In this document: piece by piece, positions 27,942 to 37,333 of the stretch
Layout of the letters: each line of letters starts with the position of its first letter
Numbering within the stretch: position 1 is the stretch's first letter
Origin: an uncultured SAR86 cluster bacterium
GTDB taxonomy: Bacteria > Pseudomonadota > Gammaproteobacteria > Magnimaribacterales > D2472
Assembly (NCBI GenBank): GCA_902599315.1
Contig: CACKEY010000001.1
Location: 299,328-363,327, forward strand
Direction of reading: 5' to 3'
Length of the DNA: 64,000 nucleotides
Notes under the pieces: generated by a model
What the model saw: the letters and a program-made list of their open reading frames with translations, nothing else
Told to the model about the DNA's origin: nothing
Database searches by the model: none
Program-made: the position numbers and the translations under genes

Positions 27942-29408
27942 ATGATCACAAAAGAAAAATTTGAAGATTTCAAAAATAATGACTTTTCTATGCTGCCTAT
28001 GGTGAGAGAACTTGTTTCACCCGATGATAACCCGTTATCTTTATTCGAAAAAATTTCTGATAAAAAAAATAATTTCTTACTTGAATCCGTTGAAGGTGGA
28101 GACAAGTGGGCTCAATACTCAATTATTGGTTTTGGTTGCTTGGATACTATCAAGGCATATGGGAACGTAATTGAGACATCAATCAATGGGATGAATGAAA
28201 GATTTGTTTCTGATCACCCTCTTCAAGATATTGAAAAATTAACTTCTAAAGATAAATCACCCAATTTAGATGACTTACCACGTTTTTATGGAGGATACGT
28301 AGGTTTTTTTGCATACGAAAGCGCCCAATATGCTGAAAAAAAAATATCTCGCTTGCCTCAAAAAAACTCAAAATTCTCAGATCATATGCCTGATGTCCTT
28401 TTGGTTAAAGCAGATCAATTAATCATTTTTGATAACTTAACAAACTCAATAAGAATAATTTTTAATGCAAATTTAAGAAACATGTCCTATTCATTTGCAC
28501 AAGCAAGATTAGATGAAATTGAAAACTTAATTTTAAACTCAACAGTAAACCAGGTTGAGAAATTTAGTGAAATAACAAATACATCTGGGTTTGAGTCAAA
28601 TTTTTCAAAAGAAGAATATCTTCAGGCTGTCAAAAAGGTTAAGCATTATATTGAAGAGGGTGACGTAATGCAGGTTGTATTAGCGCAGGATTTTTCAGCA
28701 AATTTTGATAAAGATCCATTTGAATTATATAAAGCAATTAGAAAACTGAATCCCTCGCCATACATGTACTTTTTAAATCTTGGAGAGTTTCAAATAGTTG
28801 GCGCTTCACCTGAAATTTTAGTTAGATTAGAAAATGAAGAAGTAACCTTGAGACCAATAGCAGGAACAAGAGTTCGCGGAAACAATCTTGAGGAAGATAA
28901 ATTTAATGAAGAGGAACTATTAAATGATCCCAAAGAAATTGCGGAACACTTAATGTTAATCGATCTTGGTAGAAATGATGTTGGAAGGGTTTCAGAGATT
29001 GGTACAGTGAATGTTACAGAAAAAATGATTATTGAAAAATATTCTCATGTGATGCATATAGTCTCTAATATTGTTGGAAGACTTCAAACAGGACTTACCT
29101 CTTTTGATGTTCTCAAGGCAGCATTACCTGCAGGTACGTTATCTGGTGCTCCAAAAATAAGAGCCATGGAAGTTATTAATGAACTAGAACCAAGCTCAAG
29201 AGGTATATATGGCGGTGCAATAGGATACGTTGGTTGGAATGGCAACATGGATACAGCAATTGCCATTAGAACTGCAGTTATCAAAGATAACAAAATACAT
29301 GTTGGCGCTGGTGCTGGAGTTGTAGCAGACTCAGTTCCAGAGAATGAATGGGAAGAGTGCAAACAAAAATCTAAGGTATTTGTTGATGCCATGGAGATGA
29401 TTACATGA
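27942..29408 (+). CDS. trpE: Anthranilate synthase component I
   Basis: Converts chorismate plus ammonia to anthranilate, with TrpG supplying ammonia. The tryptophan feedback site LLES is at residues 46-49. The chorismate-binding C-terminal domain is intact: [41 protein letters not shown], and [18 protein letters not shown]. Length 488 residues. Its stop overlaps trpG by four bases. No tryptophan-rich leader peptide or attenuator hairpin is visible in the short gap after the DUF192 gene, so attenuation control is not evident. Confidence 0.97.
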   Translation: MITKEKFEDFKNNDFSMLPMVRELVSPDDNPLSLFEKISDKKNNFLLESVEGGDKWAQYSIIGFGCLDTIKAYGNVIETSINGMNERFVSDHPLQDIEKLTSKDKSPNLDDLPRFYGGYVGFFAYESAQYAEKKISRLPQKNSKFSDHMPDVLLVKADQLIIFDNLTNSIRIIFNANLRNMSYSFAQARLDEIENLILNSTVNQVEKFSEITNTSGFESNFSKEEYLQAVKKVKHYIEEGDVMQVVLAQDFSANFDKDPFELYKAIRKLNPSPYMYFLNLGEFQIVGASPEILVRLENEEVTLRPIAGTRVRGNNLEEDKFNEEELLNDPKEIAEHLMLIDLGRNDVGRVSEIGTVNVTEKMIIEKYSHVMHIVSNIVGRLQTGLTSFDVLKAALPAGTLSGAPKIRAMEVINELEPSSRGIYGGAIGYVGWNGNMDTAIAIRTAVIKDNKIHVGAGAGVVADSVPENEWEECKQKSKVFVDAMEMIT

Positions 29409-29968
29409 TCCTAGTAATTGATAACTATGATTCGTTTACATATAACTTGGTTCATTATATTGGAGAGTATGGTCATGAAGTTTTAGTTAAAAGAAATGAT
29501 GAAGTAACTCTTTCAGAAATTGCTCAAATGAATCCAGATAAGATTGTTATTTCGCCTGGTCCTTGCACTCCAAAAGAAGCTGGGATTTCGGTTGAGATTG
29601 TTAAAGATTCTCGCGTCCCATTATTAGGTGTATGTCTAGGTCATCAGTCGATTGGCGCAGCCTTTGGAGCAAACATTATTAAAGCTCCACATGTTTTTCA
29701 TGGAAAGAAATCAGAAATTCAGCATTCTAGTTCAGTCTTATACAAAGGCATTCCTAATCCATATTCGGTTGTCAGATATCATAGTCTTGTGATCGATAGC
29801 TCATCACTCCCCATGAACTTAAAAGTTACAAGTTCACTGGTTGATGATGCTGATATCATAATGGGCATTGAACATACTTCAAGACCAATATACGGTGTTC
29901 AGTTCCATCCCGAATCAATTGATACTGATTATGGTATGAAATTAATTTCAAACTTTTTAAATCTATGA
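29405..29968 (+). CDS. trpG: Anthranilate synthase glutamine amidotransferase subunit
   Basis: A 187-residue class I glutamine amidotransferase. Catalytic triad pieces are visible: the nucleophile cysteine in LLGVCLGHQSIGAAFG, and His-Glu in GVQFHPESIDTDYG. The N-terminal [20 protein letters not shown] is diagnostic of TrpG/PabA. Such subunits can also serve aminodeoxychorismate synthase; no pabB is present in the window. Overlaps both neighbours by four bases. Confidence 0.96.
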   Translation: MILVIDNYDSFTYNLVHYIGEYGHEVLVKRNDEVTLSEIAQMNPDKIVISPGPCTPKEAGISVEIVKDSRVPLLGVCLGHQSIGAAFGANIIKAPHVFHGKKSEIQHSSSVLYKGIPNPYSVVRYHSLVIDSSSLPMNLKVTSSLVDDADIIMGIEHTSRPIYGVQFHPESIDTDYGMKLISNFLNL

Positions 29969-30975
29969 TTAAAGAATTTATTGATCAACTGGAAAAAAAA
30001 GAGGATCTTGATTTTCATTCAATGCAATCTGCAATCGAATTCATTATGACTGGAGAAGTTGATGACCTCTCGATCGAAAAGTTTTTATTAGCGTTAAATG
30101 AAAAAGGCATCAGTGAAAAGGAGATAACAGCAGCTGCAATAGTCATGAAGGATAAATCTCTAACTTTTAATATTGGCAATGGTGATCATATTGATACTTG
30201 CGGAACTGGTGGCTCAGGACTTAACACCTTTAATTGTTCTACAGCATCTTCATTTGTTGCGGCAGCTGGCGGAGCTTTAGTTGCTAAACATGGCAATAAA
30301 GCTGTCTCCAGTAAATCAGGAAGCGCAGATTTATTGATAGCTGCTGGAGCTGATATTACTCATGACAGAGAGAAGATAGAAACTATATTTGATCGAGTTG
30401 GATTTGTTTTTCTTTTCGCTCCCTTGCATCACCAGTCTATGAAATACGTAATGCCTGCCAGACAAAAGATCGGCAAAAAAACCTTATTTAATTTACTTGG
30501 ACCTCATACCAATCCCTGTGGTGCAAAAAAACAAATTTTAGGTGTCTATGATAAAGATTTAGTTAAATCTTTTGCTGCTGTTGCCAAAAACCTATCTATG
30601 GAGCATGTTCTCATAGTCCATGGATTTGATGGTTTAGATGAAATTACAATTACAAATAAAACCTACGTTGCAGAACTTAAAGACAATTCTATAAATGAAT
30701 ACGAAATTTCACCAAAAGACTTTGGCTTAAATTTTGGTCAGCTTTCAGAAATAATCGCTCAATCATCTGATGACAGCTTACAATTAATAAGAGAGGCATT
30801 TTCAGGAGAAAAATCTGCAGTTCAAGATATGATTGCTCTCAATTCAGGAGCAGCTTTATATCTAGCAAATGTAGTTCATTCAATTGCTGATGGTGTAGAA
30901 CTCTCTTTTGAGCTTATGAACAATGGCATGGCAGCAGACAAGTTAGCTTCATATGTGAGAGTATCAAATAGTTAA
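29965..30975 (+). CDS. trpD: Anthranilate phosphoribosyltransferase
   Basis: Adds phosphoribose to anthranilate. The 336-residue protein contains the PRPP loop DTCGTGGSGLNTFN, KHGNKAVSSKSGSADLL, and the metal-binding HGFDGLDEIT. It is a stand-alone enzyme, not fused to trpG as in enterobacteria. Overlaps trpG by four bases and trpC by one base. Confidence 0.97.
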   Translation: MIKEFIDQLEKKEDLDFHSMQSAIEFIMTGEVDDLSIEKFLLALNEKGISEKEITAAAIVMKDKSLTFNIGNGDHIDTCGTGGSGLNTFNCSTASSFVAAAGGALVAKHGNKAVSSKSGSADLLIAAGADITHDREKIETIFDRVGFVFLFAPLHHQSMKYVMPARQKIGKKTLFNLLGPHTNPCGAKKQILGVYDKDLVKSFAAVAKNLSMEHVLIVHGFDGLDEITITNKTYVAELKDNSINEYEISPKDFGLNFGQLSEIIAQSSDDSLQLIREAFSGEKSAVQDMIALNSGAALYLANVVHSIADGVELSFELMNNGMAADKLASYVRVSNS

Positions 30976-31730
30976 TGAGTATTCTTAAAAAAATCGTTGA
31001 AAATACAAGAGAGAACTTGAAGGCGAAGAAAGCAAAATTATCTTTAGAGGACGTCAAATCTTCTTTAAAAAAGCTAGATCTTCCAAAAAGTAATTTCAAA
31101 AGTAGCATCTCTAATAAAGATGAGGCCATCATTGCGGAAATAAAAAAAGCTTCTCCAAGTGCTGGAGTTATTTCGGAAAATTTTAACCCAGTTGAAAAAG
31201 CAAAAGAATACGAATCTGTTGGAGCTGCAGCTCTATCGATTTTAACTGAAGAGGATTTCTTCTTAGGAAGCATTGATTATTTAAAAGCAGTCAAAAGGAC
31301 AACTTCTCTTCCAATATTAAGAAAAGATTTCATCATTGATGAATATCAAATATATGAGTCAAAGCTAATTGGAGCAGATTGCATTTTATTAATTGCGTCA
31401 ATTCTTTCTGATTTACAAATAGAAGAATTTGTGAAAATTGCAAAAAAACTAGAATTAGATTATCTCATTGAGATTCATGATGAAAAAGAACTTAAGAGAG
31501 TAGTGCTTTATAAAGATGCATTAATTGGAGTCAACAACAGAAATTTAAATACTTTTGAAGTTGATTTAGATAATTCGATTCGAATAAAAAATTTATTTAA
31601 AGAAAAAAATATATTTATTGCTGAGTCAGGAATAAAATCTATAGATGATATTAATTATTTAAAACTTCATAATATCAACGTTTTCTTAATTGGCGAGAGT
31701 CTTATGAGAGGGGACTTTTTTAAGAAATAG
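30975..31730 (+). CDS. trpC: Indole-3-glycerol phosphate synthase
   Basis: Closes the indole ring. Single-domain form of 251 residues, without a fused TrpF. Motifs: IAEIKKASPSAGVI, the active-site lysine in LRKDFIIDEYQIYE, DYLIEIHDEKEL, IGVNNRNLNTFEVD and IAESGIKS. Last gene of trpEGDC; trpF, trpB and trpA are not in the window. It meets a leftward gene after 28 bases. Confidence 0.96.
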   Translation: MSILKKIVENTRENLKAKKAKLSLEDVKSSLKKLDLPKSNFKSSISNKDEAIIAEIKKASPSAGVISENFNPVEKAKEYESVGAAALSILTEEDFFLGSIDYLKAVKRTTSLPILRKDFIIDEYQIYESKLIGADCILLIASILSDLQIEEFVKIAKKLELDYLIEIHDEKELKRVVLYKDALIGVNNRNLNTFEVDLDNSIRIKNLFKEKNIFIAESGIKSIDDINYLKLHNINVFLIGESLMRGDFFKK

Positions 31731-31758
31731 ACAATTATCTTTTGTATTCCAATAATGT

Positions 31759-32241
31759 TTAATCCATTGGATAGGCAATAATATCCATAGGTTTTAGCTC
31801 TTTCTTAAGCTTATTAAAGTTTTTATAGTAGAGCTTAAAGCCACCATTTTCATACAACCAAATATTAGATACTCTTGCTTGATACTCATTATTAATTTTC
31901 CCATTAGAGTATGTGTAGCTTCCAGAAAGGTAATACAAAGTTAAATATACCTTTTCAGCAAGTTGGATTATTCTGATGTTAGATGGAGTAACATCTGATT
32001 CAACTCTTGAGTAGTAATTTATAACGGATTCGAAGTCAGGAGGCGGATCTTCATAAAAATGATTTTCAGATGATGAGCCAGTAATTGCTCCTATCTTACT
32101 TTCATAAAAATAAATAGTTTCAAAGTCTCGGGTATTCCTTGCTTCCCAAAATTTTAATAGGCTATCTTTAAGCGCCTTTTCATTATTTTCTGCAAATAAA
32201 TTAATACTTAGAAAACAAATAAAAAAAAACAACCTCGTCAT
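31759..32241 (-). CDS. Secreted NTF2/SnoaL-like protein of unknown function
   Basis: A 160-residue protein with a clear signal peptide (MTRLFFFICFLSINLFAENN). The mature part begins LKDSLLKFWEARNTRDFETIYFY, the helix pattern seen at the start of NTF2/SnoaL-like domains, and then several strands (VYLTLYYLSGSYTY, ARVSNIWLYENGGFKLYY). I recognise only this fold-level similarity. It overlaps coq7 by four bases at its 5' end and is therefore the last gene of the fis-purH-purD-coq7 train. It is probably periplasmic; no catalytic residues can be named. Confidence 0.65.
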   Translation of the reverse strand: MTRLFFFICFLSINLFAENNEKALKDSLLKFWEARNTRDFETIYFYESKIGAITGSSSENHFYEDPPPDFESVINYYSRVESDVTPSNIRIIQLAEKVYLTLYYLSGSYTYSNGKINNEYQARVSNIWLYENGGFKLYYKNFNKLKKELKPMDIIAYPMD

Positions 32242-32873
32242 ATATATTTACTTGTAGAGGTCATCATTTTTGCGGTAAATTGCATGATTTTTTTTACTGG
32301 AATTTTTAGTTCTTCGCTGCCTTTATCTACTGCTTGACGAGCATGAAGATCTTCATCCTCTTTCATCGTCTTTAATATTTCTATGGTTTCTTTGTCTTTA
32401 GGCGATATTTTATCAAGGTGACGATCAAGATGAGCAACAACTTGTTTCTCAGTTTCTTCAACAAAGCCTAAGCTAACTTTTTCTCCAAACCTTCCAAAGA
32501 TTGCTCCAATAGCAAAGGAACCGGCATACCAAATTGGATTAAGAATGGAGCTCTTTCCCTCCAATTCATCTAAGCGTTTTTTACACCATACTAAATGATC
32601 GGTTTCTTCGTCTCCAGCTTCAATAAGATGCTGTTTAATATCCACATCTTTACATACTAGCGACTGCCCACGATAAAGGGCTTGAGCTGCTACTTCACCA
32701 GCAAGATTTACTCGCATCATTTGGATAGAAATTTTTTTTTCTTCAGCCGTCAATTTCTCAATATTTTTTTCACCAGGTTCTGGAGGATATGTTCTACCTG
32801 TTCCAGATTTTTTATTTGAAAGCGTTTTTAATGCAATATCACACTCATTTATAAAGTTGTCTATCAGATTCAT
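32238..32873 (-). CDS. coq7: Demethoxyubiquinol hydroxylase Coq7
   Basis: Di-iron hydroxylase for the late ring hydroxylation in ubiquinone synthesis, used instead of UbiF. The 211-residue protein has the paired carboxylate/His motifs: MRVNLAGEVAAQALYRGQ, AGDEETDHLVWC, FVEETEKQVVAHLDRHL and KEDEDLHARQA. Hydrophobic patch NPIWYAGSFAIGAIFG likely touches the membrane. Overlaps purD by four bases. Indicates aerobic respiration with ubiquinone. Confidence 0.95.
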   Translation of the reverse strand: MNLIDNFINECDIALKTLSNKKSGTGRTYPPEPGEKNIEKLTAEEKKISIQMMRVNLAGEVAAQALYRGQSLVCKDVDIKQHLIEAGDEETDHLVWCKKRLDELEGKSSILNPIWYAGSFAIGAIFGRFGEKVSLGFVEETEKQVVAHLDRHLDKISPKDKETIEILKTMKEDEDLHARQAVDKGSEELKIPVKKIMQFTAKMMTSTSKYI

Positions 32874-34138
32874 CTAATTCCTTTATCTCCAATATCTTTT
32901 CTACAGAAAGCACCATTAAATGCAACGGATTCTACCAAACTATATGCTTTTTGTTGAGCCTCTCTGAGATTATTACCTAGGGCGGTGGCACAAAATACTC
33001 TTCCGCCTGATGTAAAAATTTTATTTTGATCAAGCTTTGTACCGGCATGAAAAAGTTTTACTCCATCTAAATCTGTGGCTTGAATTTTGACCTCATTATT
33101 TTTTGTATAGTTTTCGGGATAACCTTCGCTAGCAATTACTACACCACAGGCATGTTGTTTGGTCCATTCAATCTCATGATTATCTAAATCATCATCAATT
33201 GCAGCAATGCATAATTCAACCAAACTTGATTTTAATCTTAACAATATAGGTTGAGTTTCAGGATCGCCAAATCTGCAATTGAATTCAAGCACCTTCAACT
33301 CACCATCTTTGATCATCAGTCCAGCATATAAAAATCCTAGATATGGTGAACCTTCTTTAATTAAGCCATGCATAGTAGGCTGCATTACCTCATCAAGAAT
33401 TTTTTTATGCAGTCTTTCATCGACTATTGGTGCCGGTGAATATGCGCCCATTCCACCAGTATTAAGTCCCACATCGCCATCACCAACCGCTTTATGATCT
33501 TGACTTGTTGCCAATGGAATAATTTTATCTTTGCTTACGACAGCAATAAAACTTGCCTCTTCACCACTAAGAAATTCTTCAATGACTACACTTGCTCCAG
33601 CAATACCAAACGTATTATCTTTAAAAATACTTACCAAAGCTTGCAACGCTTCAGCTTTAGTTTGACAAATAATTACTCCTTTTCCTGCAGCTAAGCCGTC
33701 TGCTTTTACTACAGTTGGATAGGGAATTTTATCTAAGTGATCTTTTGCACTCTCAAAATTGCTAAATGCAGCATAATTAGCAGTTGGAATCCCATATTTT
33801 ACAAAAAAATCTTTTGAAAATGTTTTTGATCCTTCTAATTGAGCTGCTGCACTGGAAGGCCCAAAAGTTTTAATATTACTTTTTTGCAAATAATCTACTA
33901 GTCCATTTACAAGGGGTTGCTCGGGACCAACAATAACCAAGGCAATATCTTTTTCAATACAAAAATTTTTTACAGCTTCAAATTCATTTATATCGATAGA
34001 AATATTAGACAGTTTATTTTCTAACGTTGTGCCTGCATTTCCTGGGCAAACAAATACCTCTAAAACAAATTGGTCTTGCGCGGCTTTCCATGCCAAAGCA
34101 TGTTCTCTTCCGCCGGATCCAATAACTAGAATATTCAT
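32870..34138 (-). CDS. purD: Phosphoribosylamine-glycine ligase
   Basis: ATP-grasp enzyme that joins glycine to phosphoribosylamine in purine synthesis. The 422-residue protein begins MNILVIGSGGREHALAWKA, has PTVVKADGLAAGKGVI in the ATP-grasp domain, the GLNTGGMGAYSPAP loop and FNCRFGDPETQ. It starts one base after purH stops. The fis-purH-purD order is the one found in pseudomonads. Confidence 0.97.
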   Translation of the reverse strand: MNILVIGSGGREHALAWKAAQDQFVLEVFVCPGNAGTTLENKLSNISIDINEFEAVKNFCIEKDIALVIVGPEQPLVNGLVDYLQKSNIKTFGPSSAAAQLEGSKTFSKDFFVKYGIPTANYAAFSNFESAKDHLDKIPYPTVVKADGLAAGKGVIICQTKAEALQALVSIFKDNTFGIAGASVVIEEFLSGEEASFIAVVSKDKIIPLATSQDHKAVGDGDVGLNTGGMGAYSPAPIVDERLHKKILDEVMQPTMHGLIKEGSPYLGFLYAGLMIKDGELKVLEFNCRFGDPETQPILLRLKSSLVELCIAAIDDDLDNHEIEWTKQHACGVVIASEGYPENYTKNNEVKIQATDLDGVKLFHAGTKLDQNKIFTSGGRVFCATALGNNLREAQQKAYSLVESVAFNGAFCRKDIGDKGIR

Positions 34139-34139
34139 C

Positions 34140-35678
34140 TTAGTGTCTGAAGTGGCGATTTGAAGTAAACATCATAGCTATATTATTTTCATCAGCAGCC
34201 GATATAACCTCTTCATCTCTGATTGACCCACCTGGCTGAATAATAGCTGCGATTCCGCTTGAGGCTGCTTTGTCTATCCCATCTCTGAATGGAAAAAAGG
34301 CGTCTGATGCCATTACGGCTCCTTTCACCTCTAACCCTTCCTCTTTTGCCTTAAGGTTAGCAATTTCAGCGCTAATTACTCTACTCATTTGTCCAGCACC
34401 AATTCCAATGGTTTGTTTATTTTTTGCATAAATAATTGCATTAGATTTAACAAATTTTGCAACTCTCCACGCAAACATAAGATCATTGATTTCGTCTTTC
34501 GAAGGTTGTCTTTTTGTTACGCATTTTAGGTTTGCCTCGGGAACAATTAAAGTATCATCGCTTTGTATTAATATTCCGCCAGAGACTTTTTTTATGACTC
34601 CTGGGTAAGGATTATCTTGCTCAAGGTCTACACATAGCACCCTGATATTCTTTTTTTTAGCAAGCTCATTTAATGCAGCATTTTCAAAACCAGTTGCCAA
34701 GACCACCTCGACAAATTGACGAGTATTAATTTCTTCAGCAGTTGCTTTATCTAGATCTCTATTAAAGGCAATTATTCCACCAAATGCTGAAGTTGGATCA
34801 GTTTTAAAGGCTAAGTCATAAGCATCATAAATACTCTTAGCTTCAGAAACTCCACAGGGATTAGCATGTTTAACAATTACACATGCTGGTTCATCAAATG
34901 CCCTAACACACTCCCATGCAGCGTCAGCGTCAACAATATTATTATAGGAAAGCTCTTTGCCCTGAAGCACATCCGCATTTGCAATATTTTTATGCTTTAA
35001 ATTAGAGAATGTTAATAAATCCGCAGTTTGATGAGGGTTTTCTCCATATCTTAATGATTCACTTTTTTCAAAGTTATATTGATGAGCATTTGAAGAAATA
35101 TCTTTTAAGTAATATGCAATAGAAGCATTATATTCAGTCATAAGCTGAAATACTTTTTGTGAAAGCTCTTTTCTAAATGTATACGAAATGCCGCCTTGGG
35201 TTTCCCACTCTTGTATTAATCGACTGTAATCATTTGGATCAGTTACTACTGCAACATCCTTAAAGTTTTTTGCTGCAGCTCTAATCATGGTTGGCCCACC
35301 GATATCAATTTTTTCAATGGCTTCCTCGAATGAGCAATTTGAGGCAATTGTTTCTTGAAATGGATATAGGTTAACAATAACTATATCAATGACCTCAAAG
35401 CCTTTATCGGCTAAAACCTCTTTATCGGTCTCTCTTCTTGCTAGAATCCCAGCATGAATTTTTGGATGCAAGGTTTTCACTCGACCATCCATCATTTCAT
35501 CAAAGCCAGTAAATTCAGAAACTTCTAATACCTCATCAGTGATTTCTTTAATGGCATTGTAAGTTCCCCCAGTTGAAATAATTTTCACTTCTTGATTTAC
35601 TAAGAATTCTATTAATTGATCTAAATTAGATTTATCTGAAAGACTAACTAGTGCAGTTTTTGGAGAAATTAGACTCAT
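34140..35678 (-). CDS. purH: Bifunctional AICAR transformylase/IMP cyclohydrolase
   Basis: Catalyses the last two steps to IMP, the first using 10-formyl-THF. The N-terminal cyclohydrolase (ALVSLSDKSNL, ISTGGTYNAI, GGPTMIRAAAKN) and C-terminal transformylase (SLRYGENPHQTA, ELSYNNIVDADAA, VIVKHANPCG, DAFFPFRDGID, RHFRH end) are complete in 512 residues. Its formyl-THF need links it to the Fhs enzyme at 54 kb. Overlaps fis by four bases. Confidence 0.97.
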   Translation of the reverse strand: MSLISPKTALVSLSDKSNLDQLIEFLVNQEVKIISTGGTYNAIKEITDEVLEVSEFTGFDEMMDGRVKTLHPKIHAGILARRETDKEVLADKGFEVIDIVIVNLYPFQETIASNCSFEEAIEKIDIGGPTMIRAAAKNFKDVAVVTDPNDYSRLIQEWETQGGISYTFRKELSQKVFQLMTEYNASIAYYLKDISSNAHQYNFEKSESLRYGENPHQTADLLTFSNLKHKNIANADVLQGKELSYNNIVDADAAWECVRAFDEPACVIVKHANPCGVSEAKSIYDAYDLAFKTDPTSAFGGIIAFNRDLDKATAEEINTRQFVEVVLATGFENAALNELAKKKNIRVLCVDLEQDNPYPGVIKKVSGGILIQSDDTLIVPEANLKCVTKRQPSKDEINDLMFAWRVAKFVKSNAIIYAKNKQTIGIGAGQMSRVISAEIANLKAKEEGLEVKGAVMASDAFFPFRDGIDKAASSGIAAIIQPGGSIRDEEVISAADENNIAMMFTSNRHFRH

Positions 35679-35941
35679 GATTTTTCTAGAATGTTGTATT
35701 TATGTAATTTTTTTCTAAGGGTGGCTCTATTTAATCCCAATACATTTGCAGCCTTTGACTGATTATTGTTTGTATATCTCATTACTGCTTTCAAAAGCTC
35801 AGGTTCAACTTCAGCCATCACCAATTCATAGACATTTTTAGGATTGGTATCACCAAGGGTGGCAAAATATTTTTTCATAGCTTTCTTAACCTGTTCGCTA
35901 AGGGGCTTTTTTTTTATTTTCTGTGAAACTGATTTGGCCAT
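35675..35941 (-). CDS. fis: Fis-family nucleoid/transcription factor
   Basis: An 88-residue DNA-binding protein. The C-terminal helix-turn-helix NNNQSKAANVLGLNRATLRKKL is the Fis/NtrC-type domain and the short N-terminal part fits a stand-alone Fis. It heads the purH-purD-coq7 train; in enterobacteria fis follows dusB, whereas the purH association is pseudomonad-like. Fis bends DNA and activates rRNA and tRNA promoters. The N-terminus is very basic and low in similarity. Confidence 0.92.
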   Translation of the reverse strand: MAKSVSQKIKKKPLSEQVKKAMKKYFATLGDTNPKNVYELVMAEVEPELLKAVMRYTNNNQSKAANVLGLNRATLRKKLHKYNILEKS

Positions 35942-36003
35942 TAATTAGAAATTTTTATGCAAAATATAGAGTTTACAGTTGATTAAAAATTGCTCAACTA
36001 ATT

Positions 36004-36564
36004 TTAGAGATTTATAGTGGTTTTTTTATCATCTCCCAAAATTAATTGCACCAACTCTCCATTTTTTATAAATATTTCTGTTCGAGAGGCATAATCGGGA
36101 TGAAAATATGAGATTACATTATTACCTAAGATGTAAGAGATCAATGCATTGATCACCATAAAGTGTGAAGTGATAATATAATTGCCCTCAACATTTTGAA
36201 GCCAGTTTACTAAATTATTCCGCCACTTTTTTACTGAATTAGGTAGTTCATCAGTTGGACAGGTAAAAATATAACCTAACCAGTCATTTTTCTTATTTTT
36301 GTCAATATTGTCAGAAGGAATCTCAATAAAACGAGAATTAACTTCTACAGGATATCTATTTTCATGATTAATAATTTCCATGGTTTCAAGAGCTCTTTTT
36401 TTAGGACTAGAGCAAAGCTTATAGCTAGAAACTTTATCAATTAAATCATTCCCAGTAATTTTAGCTTGCAGTCGACCTTCTTTACTTAAACCAGGATCAG
36501 GATGTGTTGCCCAGCCAGCAGATGCCTCTCCGTGTCTGACAAGAATGATGTGACTTTGACTCAT
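36004..36564 (-). CDS. Histidine phosphatase (SixA/PGM-like)
   Basis: A 186-residue member of the phosphoglycerate mutase-like superfamily. The phosphohistidine motif ILVRHGEASAG is at the N-terminus, with the second arginine in CSSPKKRALET and the late histidine in IITSHFMVINALI. Substrate unknown; proteins of this size range from SixA phosphohistidine phosphatases to nucleotide or sugar phosphatases. It is divergent from rsmE and lies 62 bases upstream of fis on the same strand. Confidence 0.82.
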   Translation of the reverse strand: MSQSHIILVRHGEASAGWATHPDPGLSKEGRLQAKITGNDLIDKVSSYKLCSSPKKRALETMEIINHENRYPVEVNSRFIEIPSDNIDKNKKNDWLGYIFTCPTDELPNSVKKWRNNLVNWLQNVEGNYIITSHFMVINALISYILGNNVISYFHPDYASRTEIFIKNGELVQLILGDDKKTTINL

Positions 36565-36580
36565 TTTTAAAAATTTTAAT

Positions 36581-36586
36581 TATAAT
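36581..36586 (+). promoter_or_regulatory. Candidate -10 element giving a leaderless rsmE transcript
   Basis: A perfect TATAAT ends only three bases before the first of two consecutive in-frame ATG codons of rsmE (36590 and 36593). A TTGACT at 36556-36561 could be the -35, with a long 19-base spacer. Standard initiation 6-8 bases after the -10 would begin the RNA at or near the second ATG. No SD sequence is seen, consistent with a leaderless message. Confidence 0.4.
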
Positions 36587-36589
36587 CAT

Positions 36590-37333
36590 ATGATGAGAAA
36601 GCCAAGAATTTTTTGCCCTGAACTATCTTCACCAACTTACAAGTGCACCAACATAAAACAAATACATCATCTTGCCAAGGTTCTTAGGCTGAAACCAAAT
36701 GATCCTGTAGAACTATTTGATGGTAAGGGTTCTTTAGCAAATGGAGCTATTCAGGAGATTGCTAAAGCTCATATAAAATTCGAAGTTGATGACATTTCAT
36801 TAATGCAAAATCCACATCTAAAATTTTATCAAGCAATCATTCCATACATTAAAAAAGAGAATCTAATTTATTCATTACAAAAGCTTGTTGAGATTGGTAT
36901 CAATTCACTATTGATATACAAACCCGAACTTCTAGATCAATCATTGGCTAAGAAAGACCTATCAAAATTAAATGATCGCCTTATGGAAGCTGTGATCCTT
37001 GCATGTGAACAATCTGGCTGCAATCATCTCCCCAAAATAAAATTTTTTAATGACCTCAAACAATGCCTTCAAAGCGTTGAGGGAAACACAAATTTCGATG
37101 GGTTATTCGTTCTTGATACAATTGCTAATCAATTTTTTAAAGACAATGAAAGCGTGGAGTTAAATGAAATTAGTATTATCTCAGGACCTGAATCGGGTTA
37201 CTCAGAAAAAGAACGCGAAACTATGAATGCATTAGGATTAAAGTCTCTAAAAATTGGACATTATGTGTTACGTGCAGAAACTGCGCCTATTATTGGAATT
37301 TCTAAATTTCATACCTTGCTTGGAGAACATTAA
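36590..37333 (+). CDS. rsmE: 16S rRNA (uracil1498-N3)-methyltransferase
   Basis: SPOUT-class methyltransferase acting on 16S rRNA U1498. The 247-residue protein has an N-terminal PUA-like part (IKQIHHLAKVLRLKPNDPVELFDGKG) and the C-terminal knot motifs ISGPESGYSEKERE and LKIGHYVLRAETAP that bind SAM. The second codon ATG at 36593 is an alternative start (see the promoter entry). Its stop overlaps gshB by one base. First gene of rsmE-gshB-tonB-ruvX-dnaG. Confidence 0.95.
   Translation: MMRKPRIFCPELSSPTYKCTNIKQIHHLAKVLRLKPNDPVELFDGKGSLANGAIQEIAKAHIKFEVDDISLMQNPHLKFYQAIIPYIKKENLIYSLQKLVEIGINSLLIYKPELLDQSLAKKDLSKLNDRLMEAVILACEQSGCNHLPKIKFFNDLKQCLQSVEGNTNFDGLFVLDTIANQFFKDNESVELNEISIISGPESGYSEKERETMNALGLKSLKIGHYVLRAETAPIIGISKFHTLLGEH

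Noticed and set aside
35960-36003. AGTTGA/TCAACT pairing downstream of the histidine phosphatase as a terminator
   Set aside because: Six-base AT-rich arms with an 11-base loop are too weak to call.
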